Shown in pieces: positions 1-5,185 of a stretch of DNA of 6,106 nt. The notes under the pieces were generated by a model. The model saw nothing but the letters and a program-made list of their open reading frames with translations. It did not search any database and was not told the DNA's origin. Origin of the DNA: Candidatus Hydrogenedentota bacterium (GTDB lineage: Bacteria > UBA8481 > J006); the NCBI GenBank assembly GCA_003697085.1, contig RFFU01000128.1, positions 1 to 6,106 on the forward strand, read 5' to 3'. Both the position numbers and the translations under genes were made by a program. Within the stretch, counting starts at the first letter, position 1, and every line of letters starts with the position of its first letter.

Positions 1-1115
1 CAATTGGCGAGCGGCTTCGTTGTGGACGACACTCCCGAAGGCCATTCTCGCCTCGTGAGATTCTTGATGGGACTTCGGAAGAGATTTCCCAGAGCCATCA
101 TCAGGATTGGGATGGAACATACCGGCGGGTTGAAACGCAATTGGTATGCTCTCCTTCGGAAGAAGCAGGAGAAACTCGGCCTCCAGGTCCGATGTATCAA
201 CCCGTTCGTAATCAAACAGTTTTGCAGGTTGCAACTCCATCAAAGCAAAACGGATCGAACGAGCGCGCGGACATAGCGCGTCATCTTCTCGTCGCCCCTG
301 AAAAATGTTCCTACGAGCGACCCGCCGGAATGCTCGGAGTCACGATCCTTTACAGAAGGATCAGGAGGATTATCAGGGCCCAGTCGGAACTGAAGAACGA
401 ACTTCACGCGTTGCTGATCCAGGTTCAGCCGCAACTGGTTCGTTTTTGTCGGGAAAACTTCCCGCAGTGGATTCTGCTCCTTTTGATGAAATATCCGACC
501 GCCGCAAAGCTCGGCCGCGCATCGATCAAAAGGATTTCCGCGATCCCTTTTATTTCGTCGGCCAGAGCGCGGACACTGAAGGAAGAGGCCAAGAATAGCG
601 TGGGAGCGCTTCAGGATTCTTTCACGGAAACGGCGATTTCCTGCCTTGCACGCTCGATTCTCGAACATCAGAAGGAGATCGATGAGTTAAAGAAGAAACT
701 GATAGGGTTCTGGGAGCCCCGTCGTCCTTTCCACATTCTCATTTCGATCCCGGCATTCGGAAAGTGGAGTGCGGCGGCCTTTTTGAGTGAGATCTGCACA
801 ATTTTTCGATTCCATTCCGGCTCGGCGTTGGTTGCCTATTCTGGAGTGGATCCGATTGAGGAGCAAAGCGGCGACATGACGATACGAAAAGGGATCAGCC
901 ATCGCGGCAACAGTGAGATCCGGGCGATTTTGTATCCCGTGATTCTCGCCGCGATCAAGTTCAACCCCGTTATTCGGGAATTCTACACCCGTTTGCGGGC
1001 CGCCGGAAAACCCCACAAGGTTGCCGTTACAGCAGCGATGAACAAAATGCTGCGGATCGTTTACGCCTGCATGGTGACGGAACAAGATTTCGACCCCGAG
1101 TATGCGAAGCGGTTT
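1..1115 (+). mobile_element. IS110-family insertion sequence remnant
   Basis: This is the minimum extent of the element, from the window edge to the last recognisable transposase homology. The left end lies outside the window. No right end can be placed, because IS110 elements usually lack clear terminal inverted repeats and make short or no target duplications. The true right boundary may lie anywhere between about 1115 and the palindromes near 1620. Confidence 0.7.
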
Positions 1116-1365
1116 TCCGGAACGGATACGGTGGTTGCCGCCGCAGACTCTTGTGCCGAAAGCACAACCGAGGATGCGAAAGATTTCCGGGACACGGTGT
1201 TGCCCCCTGTCACCATCACGGCGCCTGTGACGCGGCGGCAGGCACGGAAAAGGAGGGAGACGGCCCTGACTCGTTCCTTACGAGATCAACGTCTCACTTC
1301 CCAACGAAGGGAACCGACACGAGCCGGACGGGCCGCCCCCGTCCCACCGTTACTTAAATCATGGC

Positions 1366-1392
1366 TTTCGCTTCGGGAAACCGCAAGCGAAA
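1366..1392 (+). other. 11-bp hairpin with GAAA tetraloop at the 3' end of the transposase frame
   Basis: TTTCGCTT (1366-1373) pairs with AAGCGAAA (1385-1392). CGG (1374-1376) pairs with CCG (1381-1383), the loop is GAAA (1377-1380), and C1384 is a single bulge. CATG flanks the stem on both sides (1360-1363 and 1396-1399). GAAA is a GNRA tetraloop, common in structured RNA. A-runs, not T-runs, follow it on the + strand, so it is not a classic terminator there. It may be an mRNA 3' structure or part of an element-encoded guide RNA, which IS1111-group elements carry downstream of the transposase. The pairing is seen; the role is a guess. Confidence 0.55.
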
Positions 1393-1626
1393 AAACATGA
1401 TCAAGAAGCGGAACGTCGGGGCGGAGCCGGTGATATTCCGATGGTGCGTAGGCGCGGTAAGGAACGGGAAGGAATCGGGAAAAACGCAGTGCTGATCTTC
1501 CTTCGACTGAAGAAGAAGGCGGAGTGGCGTTCATTTTTCCGTCGCGCGCCACCGCTTTCACACCCGACCGCTTCCCGTGACTATCGGGCTTGACTTTCAA
1601 CGGGGTATCTCCATCCGTGGACTGGA

Positions 1627-1662
1627 GGGGCACTGCTCCCTTCGCAGACTGGAGAGTCCGCG
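1627..1662. repeat. Two adjacent short palindromic repeat units
   Basis: Unit 1 (1627-1639) folds GGGGC against GCTCC with one G-T pair around ACT. Unit 2 (1643-1662) is CGCAGACTGGAGAGTCCGCG, an 8-bp stem around GGAG with one A-C mismatch on this strand, which becomes a G-U pair on the other strand. Unit 2 matches 3301-3320 at 18 of 20 bases, and the two differences sit at positions that pair with each other. This is what a dispersed, structure-conserved intergenic repeat family looks like. Confidence 0.7.
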
Positions 1663-1720
1663 CTCCACGCGTTCCCGAATTCGTTCGCGGGCGCCTCGAA
1701 TAAAACCTCGAACAAAACAA

Positions 1721-1760
1721 TATACTTTCGTGGATAGTCACCAACGGCACTGTTCCACGA
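1721..1760 (+). promoter_or_regulatory. Candidate promoter -10 and inverted-repeat operator for the XRE gene
   Basis: TATACT at 1721-1726 is a good -10 hexamer, but the -35 region about 17 bases upstream (around 1698-1703) is poor. An inverted repeat TCGTGGA (1728-1734) / TCCACGA (1754-1760) covers the expected transcription start, 13 to 45 bases before the XRE start codon. XRE repressors often bind dyads over their own promoter, so autoregulation is plausible. The promoter is a weak call; the inverted repeat is directly visible. Confidence 0.4.
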
Positions 1761-1772
1761 TAGCTCATAACC

Positions 1773-1997
1773 ATGAATCGAAAGCAGAAGGCCTTTCTGG
1801 CGCGGCTGGGCGCCCGTATCCGAAGGAGCCGGCAGGATCGCGGTTGGTCACAGATGAAACTCGCCGACGAGGCGGGGCTGACACAAAAGTACATCAGCGA
1901 GATCGAATGCGGAAAACGAAATCCCAGCATCGATTGCGTCCGGCGGATCGGCGAAAGCCTCGGTTTGGAGATCAGGCGGCTCTTCCAGGAAGAATGA
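1773..1997 (+). CDS. XRE-family helix-turn-helix transcriptional regulator
   Basis: A 74-residue protein made almost entirely of one Cro/C1-type HTH domain (about residues 10-65): LGARIRRSRQDRGWSQ forms the first helix, then KLADEAGLTQKYISEIECGK gives the helix-turn-helix with the typical S-x-x-E-x-G-K-R-x-P ending, then NPSIDCVRRIGESLGL. Such proteins bind DNA as dimers and usually repress their own or neighbouring genes. ATG at 1773 fits the domain boundary, with no strong ribosome binding site in front. Its TGA overlaps the ATG of the downstream radC fragment (ATGA), so the two were probably co-transcribed. It is intact and lies among decayed genes; its present target is unknown, perhaps the dyad at 1728-1760. 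Confidence 0.88.
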   Translation: MNRKQKAFLARLGARIRRSRQDRGWSQMKLADEAGLTQKYISEIECGKRNPSIDCVRRIGESLGLEIRRLFQEE

Positions 1998-2191
1998 CGC
2001 GGCGTAACCGAGCGTCCCCAGGTGCCGCTCATCGGAAAGAATCGCCCCGGGAGAAGATGCTTCGCCTGGGGCCGCGGGCTCTGTCGGAATCCGAACTCTT
2101 CGCCGTCTTGTTGGGCTCGGGTTCGCCCGGGATCCGGCTGTCCGATCACCGCATCGCCACGAAAGAAGACGCAACGGTTGGATTGTCGTGA
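1994..2191 (+). pseudogene. radC: RadC-like N-terminal fragment (truncated)
   Basis: The ATG at 1994 overlaps the XRE stop codon and has AGGA four bases upstream. The 65-residue reading carries the signature of the RadC N-terminal region: SPREKMLRLGPRALSESELF followed by AVLLGSGSPG, close to the usual RPREKLLxxGxxxLSxxELLAxLLGxG. Similarity stops after about residue 46 (near 2131); the remaining codons to TGA at 2191 resemble nothing I know. RadC proteins are normally about 220 residues, and the C-terminal JAB/MPN metal-binding domain (HxHPSG) is absent from all frames here. The gene was therefore cut by deletion or recombination near 2131. RadC was once linked to DNA repair, but its function is unsettled; this fragment is unlikely to be functional. 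Confidence 0.75.
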
Positions 2192-2203
2192 TACCAGCGA
2201 ATT

Positions 2204-2416
2204 TCACCGAAGATCCATTTTATGCAGGTGTAGTTCTCCATGTCTTGCGTACGTCAGGAAATCGTTGTCCGTCGTGAAAACGGAGAGATTGTTCCGCACG
2301 GCAACGGAACAGATAAAAAAAAAAAAATCGGTGTTGGAACCCTGGATTCCTTTTTTTCGGCATAGATTGGTGGTACACCGCTCAAGCAAGCGTAAGTCCA
2401 ACTCATTCGAAAACAA
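2204..2416 (-). pseudogene. VapC-type PIN toxin, C-terminal fossil
   Basis: The frame encodes the last part of a PIN-domain ribonuclease toxin. NLCRKKGIQGSNTDF carries the third acidic site, ICSVAVRNNLSVFTTDNDF the fourth, and YARHGELHLHK the end of the domain. The GIQGSNTDF signature belongs to a VapC subfamily whose members are about 130 residues. The N-terminal half, with the DTN motif and conserved Glu, is missing: similarity fades above about 2385, and the TTG at 2416 is only the first possible start. The TDF site is followed by three extra-looking Phe codons made by a 13-base A run (2315-2327), suggesting slippage after loss of selection. It lies on the same strand 32 bases after the complete vapC, but differs from it in motif wording, so it is a separate toxin lineage and not a recent duplicate. 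Confidence 0.72.
2315..2327. repeat. Homopolymer A13 (T13 on the minus strand)
   Basis: Thirteen consecutive A on the + strand encode the Phe run inside the VapC fossil. Relatives usually have one aromatic or hydrophobic residue between TDF and IC, so the tract looks expanded by about two codons. It is also a likely place for sequencing length error. Confidence 0.9.
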
Positions 2417-2448
2417 TCCTCTCGAAGCAGTATTCGTCCGGAAAGATC

Positions 2449-2877
2449 CTACTCCAACCGGTGGACAGTGATTTCCTTGAACCGCGCAAAATCGCGGTCC
2501 TCGGTCAGTATCTCACGAACACCGTTTTCGAGGCAGACGGCCACAATGGCGGCGTCGAACGCCAGTTGCCCCTCGGCTTTGGCTTCGAGCGACCTGGCCT
2601 GGTAGATTTCCGGAAAGAGTTCGCCGGGCCGAAGCACGCATACCGAGGGAGACGCGAGGATGGCGTTGAGGTCGGCGTGAGCCTCCGAGAGCGTCGACGG
2701 CGGCGTGAAACATCTCGGATGTGTCGCGACTTTTATGAACTCCCGAATGGTGAAAACCGGAATGTCCCAAGGAGTTTGCCCTTCCGCCAACTCACGGAGC
2801 CGCTCCAATGCAACTTTGTGCCGATCAAGCTCGCGCCGGTGGGCATAAATCAGGATATTGGTATCGACTGCGATCAG
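2449..2877 (-). CDS. vapC: VapC-type PIN-domain ribonuclease toxin, probable CTG start
   Basis: Toxin of a type II toxin-antitoxin pair: a Mg2+-dependent PIN ribonuclease, usually cutting tRNA or rRNA, held inactive by the VapB-type partner. Read from CTG at 2877-2875 it has 142 residues, the normal VapC length. All four acidic sites are present: D5 in AVDTNILIYAHR, E46 in FTIREFIKV, D108 in LAFDAAIVAV, and D127/D129 in LTEDRDF. The next in-frame start, TTG at 2808, would give 119 residues and lose the DTN motif. Upstream of CTG the frame has no ATG, GTG or TTG before a TAG at about 2915, so CTG is the best start. It overlaps the antitoxin TGA by two bases (CTGA), the geometry of translational coupling seen with ATGA. 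Expression would be tied to vapB. The toxin assignment is firm; its RNA target is unknown. Confidence 0.92.
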   Translation of the reverse strand: MIAVDTNILIYAHRRELDRHKVALERLRELAEGQTPWDIPVFTIREFIKVATHPRCFTPPSTLSEAHADLNAILASPSVCVLRPGELFPEIYQARSLEAKAEGQLAFDAAIVAVCLENGVREILTEDRDFARFKEITVHRLE

Positions 2878-3113
2878 GAGAGGCCGTCCATCAGATTCTG
2901 CAAGGCGCGCCTATCGGTGATGTTCACACGAGGTTGGGCACGCCCTTTGACTCCGCGCAGTCGCAGGCGGTACGGCGTGGATTTTCTGGAGGATCCATCG
3001 AGAACACGGTGGAGTCCCTCCTCGATCAGTGATCGCAGGGGGGCTCCGCGGCGATGAGCCTCAGCCTTGGCACGCCGATAAAGCGAATCATCAATAACCA
3101 CGGTTGTTTTCAT
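2874..3113 (-). CDS. vapB: VapB-type antitoxin
   Basis: A 79-residue protein directly before vapC, with its stop codon overlapping the toxin start. The N-terminus, MKTTVVIDDSLYRRAKAEA then RRGAPLRSLIEEGLHRVL, has the beta-strand plus two-helix pattern of ribbon-helix-helix antitoxins of the VapB/DUF2191 kind, which dimerise and bind their own promoter. The C-terminal part (PRVNITDRRALQNLMDGLS) is the extended tail that in this family wraps the toxin groove. No Shine-Dalgarno sequence precedes ATG at 3113; the start fits the family and a promoter ends only 10 bases upstream. It should neutralise VapC and repress the operon. Identification rests on the N-terminal pattern and the VapC neighbour, so the exact VapB subfamily is less certain than the role. 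Confidence 0.87.
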   Translation of the reverse strand: MKTTVVIDDSLYRRAKAEAHRRGAPLRSLIEEGLHRVLDGSSRKSTPYRLRLRGVKGRAQPRVNITDRRALQNLMDGLS

Positions 3114-3123
3114 AAATAATAAT

Positions 3124-3153
3124 AATATATCATTGAAACCATAAATATGTCAA
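3124..3153 (-). promoter_or_regulatory. Sigma70-type promoter of vapBC, near-leaderless
   Basis: On the minus strand a perfect TTGACA -35 (3153-3148) is separated by 18 bases from a TATATT -10 (3129-3124). Only 10 A/T bases then remain before the vapB ATG at 3113, so transcription should start about 2-4 bases before the start codon. The AT-rich stretch stands out from the GC-rich surroundings. An RHH antitoxin would be expected to bind here. Confidence 0.7.
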
Positions 3154-3170
3154 GACAGGAAAACCGCGTT

Positions 3171-3210
3171 GGAAAGGAAAGGAAAGGAAAGGAAAGGAAA
3201 GGAAAGGAAA
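3171..3210. repeat. Pentanucleotide tandem repeat (GGAAA)x8
   Basis: Eight exact copies of GGAAA cover 40 bases, starting 17 bases upstream of the vapBC -35 box. On the vapBC strand the array reads TTTCC. Exact copies of a short unit suggest recent slippage, and copy number may vary between cells. Purine-only tracts can also form bent or triplex DNA. Confidence 0.95.
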
Positions 3211-3248
3211 CAAGGGAGTAGGACAAATCCCCTTCGCAATATCCTACA

Positions 3249-3367
3249 GGGCCGACCGCTCCAACGACGGGCGGCCCTCCGATCGCCCCTACCGGGGGCG
3301 CGCGGACTGGAGAGTCTGCGGTCCATTTCGAGCAAAACCGGTTTTCTCCTGCGGGCAGGATGCCCGC
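3249..3367. repeat. Cluster of palindromic intergenic repeat units
   Basis: Four hairpin-forming units lie close together. Unit a: GGGCCGACCG (3249-3258) with CGGGCGGCCC (3268-3277), one mismatch, 9-base loop. Unit b: CGCCCC (3284-3289) with GGGGCG (3295-3300). Unit c: CGCGGACT-GGAG-AGTCTGCG (3301-3320), one G-T pair, the partner of 1643-1662. Unit d: GCGGGCA-GGA-TGCCCGC (3351-3367), a perfect 7-bp stem. A self-complementary AAAACCGGTTTT (3334-3345) lies between c and d. This resembles REP-like mosaic elements placed after an operon. The stems could also act as a bidirectional transcription stop or mRNA stabiliser for the minus-strand gene ending at 3490, though no U-run follows them. Confidence 0.75.
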
Positions 3368-3398
3368 CCTCCCAGGGGGAATCGACCACAACCCCCGT

Positions 3399-3434
3399 GT
3401 CATTCCGAGTTCTCCGTATGGCGAACGAGCGATC
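3399..3434. repeat. Possible diverged GTCATTCCGAG-type dispersed repeat
   Basis: GTCATTCCGAG at 3399-3409 is followed by a GCGAACGAGCGATCCCC stretch. I recall dispersed repeats beginning GTCATTCCGAG and ending in GAGGAATC-like sequence from several bacterial genomes. Only this single copy is in the window, so the call relies on memory of the motif. Confidence 0.35.
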
Positions 3435-3489
3435 CCCTCCACGTGGGATCCGGCTCAAAGAATTTGTCGGCCCAAGGCCGCCCGCGCTT

Positions 3490-4461
3490 CTAAGGCCAAA
3501 GGCGTCGAAGAAAATCCTCATCAAGACGCCGCAGCCGCTCCTCGAGGAGTTTCGCCTCGTCCGGATGACGCGGCTTTCCAAGCGCCTGTTTCGATATCCA
3601 CGTCGCGACCGAAAAGAAGAAGATATATTCCGGCAGTATAAAGACCACGGCACCAGCGGGATCCCGACCCAATGCAACCAGCACCCACCGTCCCCCGCCC
3701 CAAAAGAGACCCATCATCGCGATACGCACGAGAATCTTCCGGAGGAACCCCGTCCGGCAAACCTCCCCCTCGGGCGAAAGCCGAGACGCTGTCCAGTACT
3801 GGCGCCCCAAAAACACGATCGAAATCATTTGTGCAAGGAGAATCACACTTCCTGCCGTGGAAAACCCGATCGCCGGCGCCAGCGTTACCATCAGATAGAA
3901 GAAGTCCATATGGTAATAGGGAAGATACCCTTGTTTCAGAAGGCGTTGCCACCAGACCGGAGGACGCCGGAATCGTCTCAAAAAAACGCCGGTGAGATCG
4001 TTGAGAATAACCACAGTTTGGAAGAGAACTTCGAACGCGGGAATAATCAGAGCCGCGAACGGCCCGCCGCCGCATTCCCGAGCCAATCGGATCCCGAAAG
4101 CGACGGCGATCGCCCCCGTCCCCAAGGCATCGGCGACCGGATCGAAAAAGGCCCCGAGAAACGTCCCCCGACGGCGGTATCGAGCGACATCACCGTCAAA
4201 ACCATCAGCGATGAGCGACATCCCGAGAAGCAGGGGGAGAATCACGGCAGAACGCGCGGTCAAGAGCCAGACCGCCGAAAGGATTTTCAAACCAAGCGAG
4301 ACCGCCGTCCAGAAGTTCGGCTCGACCGGCAATCTCAGAACAAAGGGAAGCAAAAGACATTCGATCGGTTTCGTCACGTGCCGGGAAATGAAGCCGTCCG
4401 GAAGTTTCTGGAGTGACCGATATTTCCGCCAGGAAGAGATCATTTTTTCGAGCGCTGTCAT
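3490..4461 (-). CDS. CDP-alcohol phosphatidyltransferase family membrane protein
   Basis: Integral inner-membrane enzyme that transfers a phosphatidyl group from a CDP-linked donor to an alcohol, releasing CMP. The complete signature D1-xx-D2-G-xx-A-R-x8-G-xxx-D3-xxx-D4 is present: D86, D89, G90, A93, R94, G103, D107 and D111, in ADGFDGDVARYRRRG then FLGAFFDPVAD. Hydrophobic segments flank it (about residues 33-45, 50-68, 71-85, 113-125, 134-150), with more in the C-terminal half (about 175-205, 230-250, 260-280). At 323 residues it is longer than PgsA or PssA (180-250); a C-terminal region ending in a charged EAKLLEERLRRLDED segment accounts for this. ATG at 4461 has AAGGAG five bases upstream, a clear start. 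It is third in a probable operon behind coaE, 85 bases apart. The acceptor alcohol cannot be told from sequence, so pgsA or pssA is not assigned. Confidence 0.93.
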   Translation of the reverse strand: MTALEKMISSWRKYRSLQKLPDGFISRHVTKPIECLLLPFVLRLPVEPNFWTAVSLGLKILSAVWLLTARSAVILPLLLGMSLIADGFDGDVARYRRRGTFLGAFFDPVADALGTGAIAVAFGIRLARECGGGPFAALIIPAFEVLFQTVVILNDLTGVFLRRFRRPPVWWQRLLKQGYLPYYHMDFFYLMVTLAPAIGFSTAGSVILLAQMISIVFLGRQYWTASRLSPEGEVCRTGFLRKILVRIAMMGLFWGGGRWVLVALGRDPAGAVVFILPEYIFFFSVATWISKQALGKPRHPDEAKLLEERLRRLDEDFLRRLWP

Positions 4462-4466
4462 CGTTT

Positions 4467-4472
4467 CTCCTT
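4467..4472 (-). promoter_or_regulatory. Shine-Dalgarno AAGGAG of the CDP-alcohol transferase gene
   Basis: AAGGAG reads on the minus strand, five bases before the ATG at 4461. It is the strongest ribosome binding site in the window and contrasts with the vapB and coaE starts, which lack one at normal spacing. Confidence 0.8.
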
Positions 4473-4546
4473 CAAAAAGGTTCCCGCAACGGAATGTATT
4501 TCACAAAAACATCCGCGGCCGAAGAAGAATGAGGGACATCTCTTTC

Positions 4547-5185
4547 TTATCGCAACGCGGAAAAAGAGGGACCAATCTCCTCCACAAGTTTCCTTGCCTC
4601 CGCGCGCAGTTCCTCCGGACTCCCCCGATTCTCAACGGCATAGTCCGCCCGCCGCGCCTTTTCCGCTCCGCTCCATTGTCCCTCCTCGCGCCCTTCGAAT
4701 ACCCGCAGGTGCGCCGCCCGTTTCCGCCGCTCCTGTTGCGGAGCATCAACCGAAATGGTGACATCACAAAGTCGATCCATTCCGCTTTCGAACAAAAGCG
4801 GCACATCCAGAAGAACCACTCCCTCCGCCTCCGCAATCCTCTTCCGAAATTCCGCCTCCACGTGGGGATGAACGATCGCATTCAATCGTTCGCGACTTTT
4901 CCTGTCGCCGAAGGCTCGCTCCGCCAAGAGTTCCCGTCGAACGCCTTTTTCCTCATCGAGGACATCCCGCCCGAAGGCTTCCGCAAGCGGATCGAGAAGG
5001 GGGGACGGCTCTCCTCTCGCGAGACGCTCCGCCTCCCGGCGAAAAAGTCCGTGCACGACGGCGTCGGCATCGAGAAGAAGCACGGGTACGCGGCGCCGCT
5101 CCCATTCCTCGCGGAGCAGCGCCGCCAAGGTGCTCTTCCCGGCTCCAAGTGTCCCCGTGATTCCGATAACGAAGGCCCTACTCAA
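4547..5185 (-). CDS. coaE: Dephospho-CoA kinase
   Basis: Last step of coenzyme A synthesis in the cytoplasm: ATP-dependent phosphorylation of the 3'-hydroxyl of dephospho-CoA. The 212 residues match the usual size of about 200. The P-loop is GTLGAGKST (residues 11-19), the DAD motif follows at 39-41, NAIVHPHV is at 102-109, and DVPLLFESG (127-135) is a hallmark of CoaE. The lid and base-binding region with Q-x-x-R-x-x-R and the closing ADYAVENRGSPEEL pattern are present. The start is TTG at 5185, placing SRAFVIGITG just before the P-loop as in the family; it overlaps the upstream gene by 8 bases, so translation is probably coupled. It has no well-placed ribosome binding site of its own. It sits between two membrane-lipid enzymes; CoA supply for acyl lipids is a plausible but loose link. 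Confidence 0.97.
   Translation of the reverse strand: MSRAFVIGITGTLGAGKSTLAALLREEWERRRVPVLLLDADAVVHGLFRREAERLARGEPSPLLDPLAEAFGRDVLDEEKGVRRELLAERAFGDRKSRERLNAIVHPHVEAEFRKRIAEAEGVVLLDVPLLFESGMDRLCDVTISVDAPQQERRKRAAHLRVFEGREEGQWSGAEKARRADYAVENRGSPEELRAEARKLVEEIGPSFSALR

Larger units (their letters stand above)
1..1400 (+). pseudogene. IS110-family transposase, frameshifted, 5' end outside window
   Basis: DEDD-type recombinase of the IS110/IS1111 family, which moves its element through a RuvC-like domain plus a serine-containing Transposase_20 domain. The RuvC-like part is read in frame 1 (1-276): GMEHTG carries the catalytic Glu and QSKTDRT the third acidic residue. Homology then jumps to frame 3 at DIARHLL (from about 270), so one base is missing between about 255 and 276. 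A linker helix with EHQKEIDELKKK follows (about 665-705), then Transposase_20 from LISIPAFGKWSAAAF (about 740). Its conserved serine, in EEQSGD, is codon 867-869, followed by ISHRGNSEIR. Family similarity ends near DFDPEYAKRF (about 1115), and an unrecognised basic tail stays open to TGA at 1398-1400. The first catalytic Asp would lie upstream of the window. The last Asp of KTDxxDA is read as Ser in frame 1 or Glu in frame 3, so the protein is probably dead. Family assignment is firm; a sequencing error at the shift is possible. Confidence 0.92.
1401..1772. other. Gene-free stretch between IS110 remnant and XRE gene
   Basis: I find no credible gene in these 372 bases on either strand; the long minus-strand frame across them has no recognisable motif. 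What I can see is a pair of short palindromes at 1627-1662 and a possible promoter with an inverted repeat at 1721-1760. The first 200 bases hold nothing I recognise and may include the right end of the IS110 element. Confidence 0.6.

Noticed and set aside
141-276. Programmed -1 frameshift in the IS110 transposase
   Set aside because: The frames overlap enough for it, but there is no slippery heptamer in register at the point where homology switches, IS110 transposases are normally made without frameshifting, and the active-site Asp would still be missing.
1098-1115. A second transposase gene downstream of the IS110 core
   Set aside because: Frames after about 1115 show no domain; the open frame is a direct continuation of the same reading.
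1286-2149. Long 287-codon minus-strand open frame
   Set aside because: It lies antisense to the XRE gene and the radC fragment, has no recognisable motif and a Ser/Arg-rich composition typical of a shadow frame.
2449-2808. VapC starting at the TTG at 2808
   Set aside because: This start gives 119 residues and leaves out DTN, the first catalytic motif, which is encoded in frame just upstream.
3171-3367. CRISPR array
   Set aside because: The repeats are either contiguous five-base units or different single palindromes; there are no regularly spaced identical repeats with unique spacers.
3169-4416. 415-codon + strand open frame
   Set aside because: It is antisense to the CDP-alcohol phosphatidyltransferase, whose complete catalytic signature and good ribosome binding site identify the real coding strand.
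4462-4546. Terminator between coaE and the CDP-alcohol transferase gene
   Set aside because: A CTTTTT run is present on the minus strand, but only a three-base-pair stem precedes it, so no terminator is supported.
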